43,846 nt of DNA from IMG/VR virus record IMGVR_UViG_3300014720_000004, positions 1-43,846 of that record. One strand, written 5' to 3'. A model generated the notes under the pieces. It was given only the letters and a program-made list of their open reading frames with translations, made no database searches and had not been told where the DNA came from. Position 1 is the first letter of the stretch. The number at the start of each line of letters is the position of its first letter. The stretch comes from a virus. Made by a program: the position numbers and the translations under genes. Shown piece by piece: positions 25,370 to 32,748 of the stretch.

Positions 25370-28300
25370 ATGTCTGGCAACAACTGCGACGACGCTTTCC
25401 AGCAAATCCAGGACCTGCAGGAACAGAACCGCAAGCTGCAGGAAACAGCTGACGACATGGAGCGGCAGATGCGGGCCGCTGGCGTCTACTCCTATGCGCC
25501 CAAGGGCGACAGCGTGATCCTGCCGGGCCGCGGCGGCAAGCCTGTTGAGCTGGACCGGGCCGACATTGAGCGGGGCTACAAGCAGCTGGCCGGAACCATG
25601 AGCTCCCAGGAAGTGGGGGACATGGTGGCCCGCGGCTTCGAGGTGGGCGCCAAGCCCAGCGGCGCTGATGGCCGCTTCCAGAACTACGACCGCCTGCTGC
25701 GCGAAGTGGACATCAGCACGGTGGACGACTACGCCCGCCTGGCTGAAGCCCTGGGCATCACCCATGAGCGGGTTGCCCCGGAGGACTTTGCTTTTCTGAC
25801 GCAGAGCTACGACAAGGAGCGGCTGACCGAATTGGTTAGCAACTACTACCGCGACCTGGGCGCCAGTGACGCTGACCTGCTGATTAAGGCCGCTGTCAAA
25901 ACAGCGCCGGTGATCAACGCGGTGGAGAACAAGGTGTGGCTGCGGTTCTGGGCGGATCGCAGCAAGCGCGTCTACCTCGACACGCTTGAGCAGATTCGCA
26001 CCTACATGCAGGCCATCCCCGGCAACCCAGTTCCGACCGAGCTGAAGCAGGACGCCTTTAAGCAGTACAAGCTGGCGCTGGTGATGGAGCGCCACAACAA
26101 CCTGGCCAGCCGCCGTCACGCGCAGGCGCTGCGCAGCCAGCAGGAGCAGATCCTGGGCCTTGAACAGTTCCGCCTCGACCTGGGTGACGAGCAGGAAGTC
26201 GCCGAGGCGATCGGGCTGACCGGCAAAGACCTGGACAAGGACGAGCACTTCGGCCGGGTGCTGCAGGCCATTGACGACAACGGCGAGAAAGGCGAGAAGC
26301 AACTGCAGTTTCTGATTGATGCCACTGAGGTGGATGGCCTGGATCCCAAGTCCAAGCTCGACAAGGACTGGTTCAACACCCACATGCGCATGGCCAATGC
26401 GCTGATCAAGGATTCGCAGCTGGGGAACTTGAACACCCAGATCAAGATGAACGCCGGCAGCAACGTCGTGATGGCGTTCTACGGGCCGGTCCAGCAGACG
26501 ATGTTCAACGGTGCCCGGCTGACGCCAGTGGGCACGCAGATGACCCGCAAACCTCTGCTGGAGGCGATGCAGATCAGCTCAGAGGCGCACAACTTTGCGT
26601 TCACGGCCCTGAAGACCACCTGGCGACGCGATCTGGCGCGGGTGCTTCAGGAGGGCGTCAGCCACTACAGCGGCAACCTCGACACCTACGGCAAGAGCCT
26701 GCTGACCAACAGCCAGGACCTGATCGACATGCAGGCGATCGTGGACATGCCGTACAAGCAGGCTGCCAACCCGATGCTGACGTTGGCGCACCCGCACAAC
26801 GTCGCGCTGTTCACCAACAAGCTGCAGGCCGCGGCGCGCATTTTGGCGTTCACCAAACCTCACGGCGCCAAGGGCACCACCAGGGTGGAGGCCGCGCTGT
26901 CGGCCCTGGGCGTTCAGATGGGCTCAGGCGCCCGCGGGCTGCGCATCAAGGACATCGACACCTATGTGCCGTGGAAGCCGTTCCTGCGCACCATGGCGGG
27001 CGTTGACGAGGTGTTTGGCAAGTACCACTACCTCTTCAAACTGAAGGCCGACCTGGAGGTCAAGGCCCGCATGGAAGGGGCGCAGCTCGGGCTGCTGAGC
27101 GAGCGGGACCGGACCGCGTGGGTGCAGGCCCGGATCGACGAGGCGATCTACCAGGCCACCCCCACCGAGGCCAACATCAAGGCCTTCCGCAAGCAGTACA
27201 ACCTCAAAGGCAGCGACTTCACCGACGATGAGATCGCGGCGCTGATCGCCGAAAACAACCTGGCCGGGGCTCCGTCTCTGGGCAGTGCCGAGTCCGTTGA
27301 AGCTCTGAATTACTCGGCCGAGATGAGGTTCCAAAACGCCGCCACCGGCAACCCGGGCGAGCTGCTCGATCGGGGAATGATGGGCTTTCGCCAGAACTGG
27401 GCGGTCGATCGCTTCCTGATGCCCTACTGGCGCTCGCCATTCATGGGCCTGTTGTTTGATCACCGGCTGGCGACGTTCGGCGCGATCGACACGATCAAGA
27501 TGCTGGACGTCATATACCCATTGCCCGAACAGGTGGCCCGGGTCAAGGCTGGCTGGGTGATGAGCGGGGCGCTGCTGGCGGCCTTTGGGGCGCTGGATGC
27601 TGCTGGCCTGGTAAAGGGCGGCAACGAGTCAGACCTTGCCAAGCGCAACACCATCGCCGGGATGCCCCTGGGCGGTCTGCCGGTGCTGAACACCCTGTTC
27701 CTGTGGAAGGACATCAAGGACACCGCCGAGGCGGCCAACTCGAACGACTACGACGGCACTGAGCTAGGTCTGGCCTGGATGAAGGTGATGACCAACCAGG
27801 TCATGCGCCAGACCGGCATCCAGCAGGTGCAGCTGCTCATGGAAGCGATGATGGATGGCAGCCAAAGCGCCTGGGAGAAGGTGCGCAAGGCCATCGCCTT
27901 CATGGGATCGGGCCAGGTGCCATTCATCGGCGCCGAGCGCAATGTCGAGCGCTTGTTCGGCGCTGACCGGACCAGCTATTTCCGCGATGCACCTGACGCT
28001 CCGATGCAGAACTACCTGCTCGACAAGGACAACTTTTTCGCGCAGATGGAGCAGTCCCTGCGCAACTGGGCCTACGACACGATGCCAATCACTGGCCTGT
28101 TGACCGGCGCTAAGCGAAAGGAGACCGACCACCTGGGCAGCCCGATCGGCCACATCAAGGGCATCAATTTCTCCAAAGGCCTGCCCGGCTTCCCGTCAAT
28201 CTGGCCCAGCGGAAAGATCAACGATGTGGTCTACGGAGAGCTGGACACCCAGGACATGCTCGATCCGCCCGGGCCACTGCTCACACGCAAGCTCGAGGGG

Positions 28301-28861
28301 GTGGCAATGAGCGACGACCTGCAGTGGGAGTACAACGACATCCACGGCAAGCTCAAGGGCGATCCGAATCTGCCGCCGACCGCACGGATGGGGCTGGCAG
28401 GGAAAAAGGTTCAGGCCTTCTTCCCGTTCCCAGTGGAGACCGTGACGGACATGGGCATCCGTATCAAGAAGAACGGCGGCGCGGCACTGCCGCTCTCGCA
28501 GATCCTTGACAAGGTGACAGCGGGCAAAACCAAGAAGGAGGCCCTCTACACCCTGTTCACGAGCCCCTGGTATCAGGCGGTCGAGGACGACCCGCTCACG
28601 TCGGCCAACCCGGCTGGCGGCCTGCCGCCGGCGCTGCGGCGCACCAAGACCGCCCAGGTGCTGATCAAGGGCATTACCGACTACTACGACCTGTTGACGC
28701 AGGACGAGCTCGAGCGGCGCGCAGCTGCTGGCACCAGCAATGCGGCAAAGCAGTGGAGCGCGGTGAAAGACGAGTTGGCGACTGAAACCTTCAAGCAGTC
28801 CCAAAACCAGCTGATGCGCCTTGGCGACAGGTTGAGAGATGCGCTAGGTCCGGCACAATGA
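25370..28861 (+). CDS. Large internal virion protein, gp16-like
   Basis: This 1163-aa ejected core protein follows the giant protein by two bases. It is mainly helical, starting with a short coiled coil (FQQIQDLQEQNRKLQETADD). A hydrophobic region near residues 715-750 (VMSGALLAAFGALDAAGLV) could cross the inner membrane, as the end of T7 gp16 is thought to do during DNA ejection. It lacks a transglycosylase domain, which sits in the gp15-like protein here. The core is thus built from three very large proteins instead of two. Confidence 0.8.
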   Translation: MSGNNCDDAFQQIQDLQEQNRKLQETADDMERQMRAAGVYSYAPKGDSVILPGRGGKPVELDRADIERGYKQLAGTMSSQEVGDMVARGFEVGAKPSGADGRFQNYDRLLREVDISTVDDYARLAEALGITHERVAPEDFAFLTQSYDKERLTELVSNYYRDLGASDADLLIKAAVKTAPVINAVENKVWLRFWADRSKRVYLDTLEQIRTYMQAIPGNPVPTELKQDAFKQYKLALVMERHNNLASRRHAQALRSQQEQILGLEQFRLDLGDEQEVAEAIGLTGKDLDKDEHFGRVLQAIDDNGEKGEKQLQFLIDATEVDGLDPKSKLDKDWFNTHMRMANALIKDSQLGNLNTQIKMNAGSNVVMAFYGPVQQTMFNGARLTPVGTQMTRKPLLEAMQISSEAHNFAFTALKTTWRRDLARVLQEGVSHYSGNLDTYGKSLLTNSQDLIDMQAIVDMPYKQAANPMLTLAHPHNVALFTNKLQAAARILAFTKPHGAKGTTRVEAALSALGVQMGSGARGLRIKDIDTYVPWKPFLRTMAGVDEVFGKYHYLFKLKADLEVKARMEGAQLGLLSERDRTAWVQARIDEAIYQATPTEANIKAFRKQYNLKGSDFTDDEIAALIAENNLAGAPSLGSAESVEALNYSAEMRFQNAATGNPGELLDRGMMGFRQNWAVDRFLMPYWRSPFMGLLFDHRLATFGAIDTIKMLDVIYPLPEQVARVKAGWVMSGALLAAFGALDAAGLVKGGNESDLAKRNTIAGMPLGGLPVLNTLFLWKDIKDTAEAANSNDYDGTELGLAWMKVMTNQVMRQTGIQQVQLLMEAMMDGSQSAWEKVRKAIAFMGSGQVPFIGAERNVERLFGADRTSYFRDAPDAPMQNYLLDKDNFFAQMEQSLRNWAYDTMPITGLLTGAKRKETDHLGSPIGHIKGINFSKGLPGFPSIWPSGKINDVVYGELDTQDMLDPPGPLLTRKLEGVAMSDDLQWEYNDIHGKLKGDPNLPPTARMGLAGKKVQAFFPFPVETVTDMGIRIKKNGGAALPLSQILDKVTAGKTKKEALYTLFTSPWYQAVEDDPLTSANPAGGLPPALRRTKTAQVLIKGITDYYDLLTQDELERRAAAGTSNAAKQWSAVKDELATETFKQSQNQLMRLGDRLRDALGPAQ

Positions 28862-28862
28862 G

Positions 28863-28880
28863 GTCTGCAGTAGTGCAGAC
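28863..28880. promoter_or_regulatory. Extended CTGCA-N4-TGCAG palindrome before tail fibre gene
   Basis: GTCTGCA-GTAG-TGCAGAC is a perfect 7-bp inverted repeat with a 4-base centre, ending five bases before the GTG of the tail-fibre gene. In RNA it would form a stable hairpin exactly where a Shine-Dalgarno sequence would be. It is the longest-armed copy of the dispersed palindrome. Confidence 0.55.
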
Positions 28881-28885
28881 TTCCC

Positions 28886-29632
28886 GTGCCCTTCTCCTAT
28901 GCCCAGTACACAGGGAACGGGTCCACGACGACCTTTTCGGTTCCGTTCCCGTACCTGCTGAAGTCGCACGTCAAGCTCTACACCGGCTTCAACATCCTTA
29001 ATGGCACCTTCTCCGCCCTGCTGGTGGATGGGGTCGATTACACCTGGACCAGCGGCACCCAGGTGCAGGCCACGGCGGCGCCTGCCAACGGCGTAACGCT
29101 GACCGTCATCCGCGACACGCCCGACTCCTCGCAGCTGGTGCCGTGGCAAGACGGTTCCAACCTGATCGCCGATGACATGAACATCGCCGATCTGCAAAAC
29201 CTGTACGTGGTGCAGGAACAGCAGGACCGAAACGATGCCGCTGTCACCCAGCTGGGCAGCAGCGCCACGGCAGCGGCTGCATCGGCAGCTGCATCGGCAG
29301 CATCAGCCGCCAGCGCTCAATCTCAAGCGACATCTGCAATCACTGCAGCCAACGCTGCGACTGCAGCCGCCAATGCCGTGACAACCACGGCCAACGCGGC
29401 GGCGGCGGCGGCCAACGCGGCAGTGCAAATTGCCACTGCTGCTGCAATGCCGCAAAGCACGATTCAAGTGCTTGAACCACTTGAAATCCTGCTGAACGCA
29501 GCGTTCAGCGTGGGAGTACCTGGCCGCATCCCATTTGGGGTGGGGCCGGTGCTTTTGCCTGGCGCTGCGTTTTCTGGCATCAGCCAGAGCGATTACTACC
29601 CCATTCACCACGCTTCAGGGAGCTTCTGCTGA
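28886..29632 (+). CDS. Tail fibre protein with T7 gp17-type N-terminal domain
   Basis: This 248-aa protein starts with GTG. Residues 1-115 (MPFSYAQYTGNGSTTTFSVP, then VDYTWTSGTQVQATAAP and IADLQNLYVVQEQQ) form the T7 tail-fibre attachment domain. An alanine/serine-rich repeat (about 130-190) should make a triple coiled stalk. The last 42 residues (FSVGVPGRIPFGVGPV onward, ending SGSFC) recur at the end of the protein at 29829-30095. The fibre is short and has no receptor-binding head, so it probably acts as an adaptor for the following proteins, including the DGR-diversified adhesin. Confidence 0.9.
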   Translation: MPFSYAQYTGNGSTTTFSVPFPYLLKSHVKLYTGFNILNGTFSALLVDGVDYTWTSGTQVQATAAPANGVTLTVIRDTPDSSQLVPWQDGSNLIADDMNIADLQNLYVVQEQQDRNDAAVTQLGSSATAAAASAAASAASAASAQSQATSAITAANAATAAANAVTTTANAAAAAANAAVQIATAAAMPQSTIQVLEPLEILLNAAFSVGVPGRIPFGVGPVLLPGAAFSGISQSDYYPIHHASGSFC

Positions 29633-29826
29633 TGCCTGCTCAACTCTATGGGCCAACCATTCCAGGCCTTGCCATTCCTGAGCACGACTATGTGTCGATG
29701 ACGTATAGCGGCTCTAATTTAACCGGCGTCGTCTACAAACAAGGCGGCTCAAATGGCGCCGTCGTAACAACGTTGACCCTTGCGTATGACGGCAGCGGCA
29801 ACGTCACCAGCATCACCAAGAGCTGA
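29632..29826 (+). CDS. Small tail-associated protein, beta-rich
   Basis: This 64-aa protein overlaps the tail-fibre stop by one base (TGATG). The pattern SMTYSGSNLTGVVYKQGG with TLTLAYDGSGNVTSITKS is common in short phage proteins encoded beside tail-fibre genes. It is all beta strands by eye. The role is not known. Confidence 0.7.
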   Translation: MPAQLYGPTIPGLAIPEHDYVSMTYSGSNLTGVVYKQGGSNGAVVTTLTLAYDGSGNVTSITKS

Positions 29827-29828
29827 CC

Positions 29829-30095
29829 ATGGCCAACTTTGCTTTTAATCCGTTCACGGGCACATTCAGCCCCGCAGTGCCGGGGCCTACTGGCCCGGTT
29901 GGCCCTTCTGGTTCAACCGGCTCGGTGCTGCTGGATGAACTGACTGCGATCTATCGCAACGGTTCGTTCTCTGTTGGCACGCCAGGCCAGGTGCCATTTG
30001 GTGTTGGCCCGGTCGTGCCGCCAGGCACAGCGTTTCACTACATCAGTGCGGACGCTTACAACCCCGTTCACCTTCCGTCAGGGAGCTTTTGCTGA
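29829..30095 (+). CDS. Small tail protein sharing the fibre C-terminal module
   Basis: This 88-aa protein has a short collagen-like stretch (GPTGPVGPSGSTGS, about residues 19-32). It is followed by a 42-residue module FSVGTPGQVPFGVGPV...SGSFC that is identical in 27 of 42 positions, by my alignment, to the end of the tail-fibre protein. The shared end suggests a trimer-forming or docking domain used twice in the tail. The stop overlaps the next start. Confidence 0.7.
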   Translation: MANFAFNPFTGTFSPAVPGPTGPVGPSGSTGSVLLDELTAIYRNGSFSVGTPGQVPFGVGPVVPPGTAFHYISADAYNPVHLPSGSFC

Positions 30096-30262
30096 TGGCC
30101 GTACTTCCATCCACAGGGTTTCCGGCCACAGCGCCGGTAGCCGAACCAAGCCTGCAAAAACTGCAGCAATTCGGTCGAGACACGCTGCCAATCGGTCGCC
30201 CAGGTGATCGCAGCTATGGCGGTCGCTCTGTGATCGACCCCACCTCCGCCTCTCACATGTGA
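30095..30262 (+). CDS. Small hypothetical tail-cluster protein (55 aa)
   Basis: This short frame encodes MAVLPSTGFPATAPVAEPSL and continues to residue 55. Its ATG overlaps the preceding TGA and its TGA overlaps the next ATG. That tight coupling in a tail operon is the main support. No motif is recognised. Confidence 0.55.
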   Translation: MAVLPSTGFPATAPVAEPSLQKLQQFGRDTLPIGRPGDRSYGGRSVIDPTSASHM

Positions 30263-30543
30263 TGACCATGGACTTCCGCTTCTTCAAGGCAGATCCCGAG
30301 CCCGGCACCAATGTGCAGTGGCCTGAGCAGGATCCTGGCACTGAGCCCACCTTCACTCTGGTGGCGCTGCAGCGTGATGCAGACCCTGATGCCAACACGC
30401 ACGACGGCTTCGATTACTTCGGCGCCTACGGAGTTGGTGATGACATCGACGCCTGGGCTGGTGGTCAACCAGTGACGGCCATCACCAAGAGCCAGCTGCC
30501 CAATCCCGTCACCTTCTACCCCGCTCCTTTCAACGAGGCCTAA
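30262..30543 (+). CDS. Small hypothetical protein upstream of the DGR target
   Basis: This 93-aa acidic protein begins at the ATG in the TGATG overlap. An in-frame GTG lies one codon upstream. It contains FFKADPEPGTNVQWPEQDPG and ends ITKSQLPNPVTFYPAPFNEA. It sits three bases before the variable adhesin gene and could be its chaperone or an adaptor to the fibre. That role is inference from position only. Confidence 0.6.
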   Translation: MTMDFRFFKADPEPGTNVQWPEQDPGTEPTFTLVALQRDADPDANTHDGFDYFGAYGVGDDIDAWAGGQPVTAITKSQLPNPVTFYPAPFNEA

Positions 30544-30546
30544 CCC

Positions 30547-32085
30547 ATGACTGTCATCACCCCATTGCTCCGCGTTAAGGAGCGGATTGTTGGTCCCAAG
30601 GGGATCTTCAACATCGAGAACGAGTGGTATGGCTACCGCGATCAGTGGCGCTACACCGTGGGCCTGGCCGGCATGTCTGGCTTCGGCATCGGTTGCTGCC
30701 CGCCTGAGCTGTTGCCTGCCACTTTTGCACCGCTGAGCGCTGGCACCTACGACCCGCTGCGCGAGCACCCCCACTTCGGCAACTACATTCACCTGCCGAG
30801 CGCTTCGATCGTGTGCTTCATCCCGGCGCACTACATCGATGTGCAAGCACCGGGTAACACCAACGCGCCGTTCTATGGCACCAAGGTGGTGATCAGTGAC
30901 ACGCAATCGGGCAACGCTGTCCTGCCCAAAGCGTTCACTGATTCAGGCGCCAGCCTGATCGGTGTGTTCGTGGACAAGTACCAGATCTCCAACGGCAAGC
31001 CCGATGGCTCTGGCACCCCCAACCACACCAGCGGCCCCGGCGGCACCCCGCTCACCGGCGGCATTGCGGTCTCCCGTCCGCTGCACTGGCCCGTCAGCCC
31101 CACCACCAAAGACGACGGCGGCACCGATTTCAACAGCCCCTTCAGCCTGTGCAACAGCACCGCGCTGAACAGCGCTGCCGGCACTCCTGCCAACACCCTC
31201 GGTGGCGTGTGGGCCCTGGTCAAGACCCGCGGCGCGGACTTTGCTCCCTGTCCGCTGTGGATCCGCAGTCAGATCGCCTTCCTGTCGCTGGCCCACGCCC
31301 AGGCCCTGCTCGATAGCGGCGGCGCCACGATCGCCGGTGCCACCACCAAGGCGGCCTGGATGGACGTGGCCCCCTACGCGCCCAAGGGCAACAACAACAG
31401 TGGCTCGGACGTGAACAAGTCGAGCCTGCAGTTTGCTCGCACTGACCTGACGGGGCACAACGGCTCGGGCTATGCCGGCCGCAACAACCGCGCCTTCACC
31501 GGCGCTGCTCGCATCAGCGGTGCGTCGGCGGTGGAACACACCACCCACAACGGCCAGCTGAGCGGGATCGTAGACATTCAAGGCAACCAGTGGGAGTGCG
31601 CCCCTGGCCTGACCAACAGCGGCGGCGGCAACGGCGGTTTCCGCCTGTTTCCCAGCAGCGCAGCGTGGACCAACACCACGGGCAATGCCTCGATCACAGG
31701 CGCTACTGGCGTGCTGTCCCTGGCGGCTGAGAGCGGCGCTGCAGCAGATGACGGCATCTGGTTTGGCAGCGCCGGCTGGAGCTACCTGGTGCCCCACAGC
31801 GGTGGCACCTTCCACCCCTCCAGCAGCTTCAGCAACGCCACCAAGCGGGCGATGACGGAGACGTTGATTCCGCGCGAGCTGGGCACCAGTGGCACGCAAA
31901 CCAGCACCAACATCTTTGGTGGTGATGGCGTCTACCGCTCTAGCCCGAACGACCTGCTGCCGGTCGCTGGGGGCTACTGGAACGACCCCGCCAGTGCGGG
32001 AGTGTTCAACGTGGTTCTCGACTTCACTTCCGGTACCGCGGACTACTACCTTGGCGCTCGTGCCGTCCGCCTTCTGGCTGCGTGA
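30547..32085 (+). CDS. DGR target: variable tail adhesin, C-type lectin/FGE-like fold
   Basis: This 512-aa protein ends in the variable region of a diversity-generating retroelement. Its C-terminal half (about 330-512) has the pattern IVDIQGNQWECAPGL and GGDGVYRSSPNDLLPVAGGYW, which resembles the formylglycine-generating-enzyme branch of the C-type lectin fold used by DGR target proteins. The final 45 residues contain the variable repeat (31955-32073). Its variable residues include Tyr, Asp, Phe and Thr where the template encodes mostly Asn. It most likely forms the receptor-binding tip of the tail, as Mtd does in Bordetella phage BPP-1. Its last codons overlap the avd start. Confidence 0.93.
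   Translation: MTVITPLLRVKERIVGPKGIFNIENEWYGYRDQWRYTVGLAGMSGFGIGCCPPELLPATFAPLSAGTYDPLREHPHFGNYIHLPSASIVCFIPAHYIDVQAPGNTNAPFYGTKVVISDTQSGNAVLPKAFTDSGASLIGVFVDKYQISNGKPDGSGTPNHTSGPGGTPLTGGIAVSRPLHWPVSPTTKDDGGTDFNSPFSLCNSTALNSAAGTPANTLGGVWALVKTRGADFAPCPLWIRSQIAFLSLAHAQALLDSGGATIAGATTKAAWMDVAPYAPKGNNNSGSDVNKSSLQFARTDLTGHNGSGYAGRNNRAFTGAARISGASAVEHTTHNGQLSGIVDIQGNQWECAPGLTNSGGGNGGFRLFPSSAAWTNTTGNASITGATGVLSLAAESGAAADDGIWFGSAGWSYLVPHSGGTFHPSSSFSNATKRAMTETLIPRELGTSGTQTSTNIFGGDGVYRSSPNDLLPVAGGYWNDPASAGVFNVVLDFTSGTADYYLGARAVRLLAA
31955..32073 (+). repeat. DGR variable repeat (VR)
   Basis: This segment aligns without gaps to 32495-32613 (offset exactly 540). Of 32 adenines in the template, 18 are replaced here: 6 by G, 8 by T and 4 by C. 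Of the 87 other bases, one differs (T to C at 31967). The last 18 shared bases before position 32070 are G/C-rich and nearly free of template adenines, as expected for the initiation-of-mutagenic-homing region. Alignment is lost at 32074. Confidence 0.97.
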
Positions 32086-32492
32086 GCAGCCATGTGGGGG
32101 AGGCGACAGCCTCCCCTTCTCCACCGGAAGGACTGGATGCCAGGCAAGAGCGCTACTGGCTGATCGAGCGGCGCTGCAAGGATCTCTGCCTCTACCTCGA
32201 CGTTCTCACCAGGAACATGCCGCGGTATGAGAAGTATGTCCTCAGCGCCAAGATGCGTGAGATCGGGTATCTCTGTCTGGAGTTGGCCATTGCCGCCAAC
32301 AAGAAGCAGCACAAGAAAACCGATCTTACCCGCTTCAATGTGCAGCATGAGTTCCTCCGCCAGTTGCTCAACCTGGCAGTGGAGGCCAAGTACATCGAAC
32401 CCAGACGGCACAGAATTGCATCCGAAAAGCTGGACGAAGTAGGCAAATTGCTTGGCGGCTGGCTACGCTCAGAGCTCAGGGCGGACTCCTGA
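32082..32492 (+). CDS. avd: DGR accessory variability determinant (Avd-like)
   Basis: This 136-aa protein starts with GTG overlapping the target stop; an in-frame GTG at 32094 is an alternative. From about residue 22 it is a basic helical bundle: ARQERYWLIERRCKDLCLYL, MPRYEKYVLSAKMREIGYLC, FNVQHEFLRQLLNLAVEAKYI and a final LDEVGKLLGGWLRSEL. The PRYEKY segment and the terminal GxLLGGW helix are typical of Avd proteins. These form pentameric barrels that bind reverse transcriptase and template RNA. Size and position between VR and TR match the Bordetella phage layout. Confidence 0.92.
   Translation: MSSHVGEATASPSPPEGLDARQERYWLIERRCKDLCLYLDVLTRNMPRYEKYVLSAKMREIGYLCLELAIAANKKQHKKTDLTRFNVQHEFLRQLLNLAVEAKYIEPRRHRIASEKLDEVGKLLGGWLRSELRADS
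32097..32116 (+). promoter_or_regulatory. DGR homing hairpin with GACA tetraloop
   Basis: GGGGAGGC-GACA-GCCTCCCC is a perfect 8-bp stem with a tetraloop of the GRNA class, 27 nt after the conserved 3' tract of VR. Hairpin/cruciform structures of this size and loop type lie just downstream of VR in known DGRs and raise homing efficiency. Here the element lies within the first codons of avd. It has no T-run, so it is unlikely to be a simple terminator. Confidence 0.85.
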
Positions 32493-32748
32493 CATGCTGC
32501 CGATCGTTGGGGGCAACTGGAACAACACCGCCAATGCGGGAGTGTTCAACGTGAATCTCAACAACACATCCGGTAACGCGAACAACAACAATGGCGCTCG
32601 TGCCGTCCGACTTTGACACAATCACGCCCAGCGTTGGTTCTCACGGGAACCTTCCGTGCCGTGTTGAAGGGAGGGAGTTCGTCCTTGAGCCTGCGGGCTC
32701 TCAATAGCCGGGAAAGGCGATTCCAGTAGCTCAAGCGACCGTCTCGCC
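32493..32748 (+). ncRNA. Template RNA region of the DGR (TR plus downstream structure)
   Basis: This 256-bp non-coding stretch lies between avd and the reverse transcriptase gene. The TR occupies its first half. The rest (32614-32748) contains hairpins such as GGTTC-N5-GAACC (about 32635-32651) and GAGCC-N4-GGCTC (32687-32700). In the Bordetella system the sequence 3' of TR is needed for RNA recognition and priming. The 3' end of the RNA cannot be set from sequence. Confidence 0.7.
32495..32613 (+). repeat. DGR template repeat (TR)
   Basis: This is the non-coding invariant template for mutagenic retrohoming. In the frame of VR it is built of AAC/AAT codons (runs at 32521-32526, 32540-32546 and 32581-32592). 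Adenine-directed miscopying of such codons can yield many residues but no stop codon. It begins three bases after the avd stop and is expected to be transcribed with avd and the reverse transcriptase gene. Confidence 0.97.

Noticed and set aside
32097-32116. Hairpin after the adhesin gene as a Rho-independent terminator
   Set aside because: No T-run follows, the avd gene is already under way at this point, and loop class and position fit a DGR homing hairpin.
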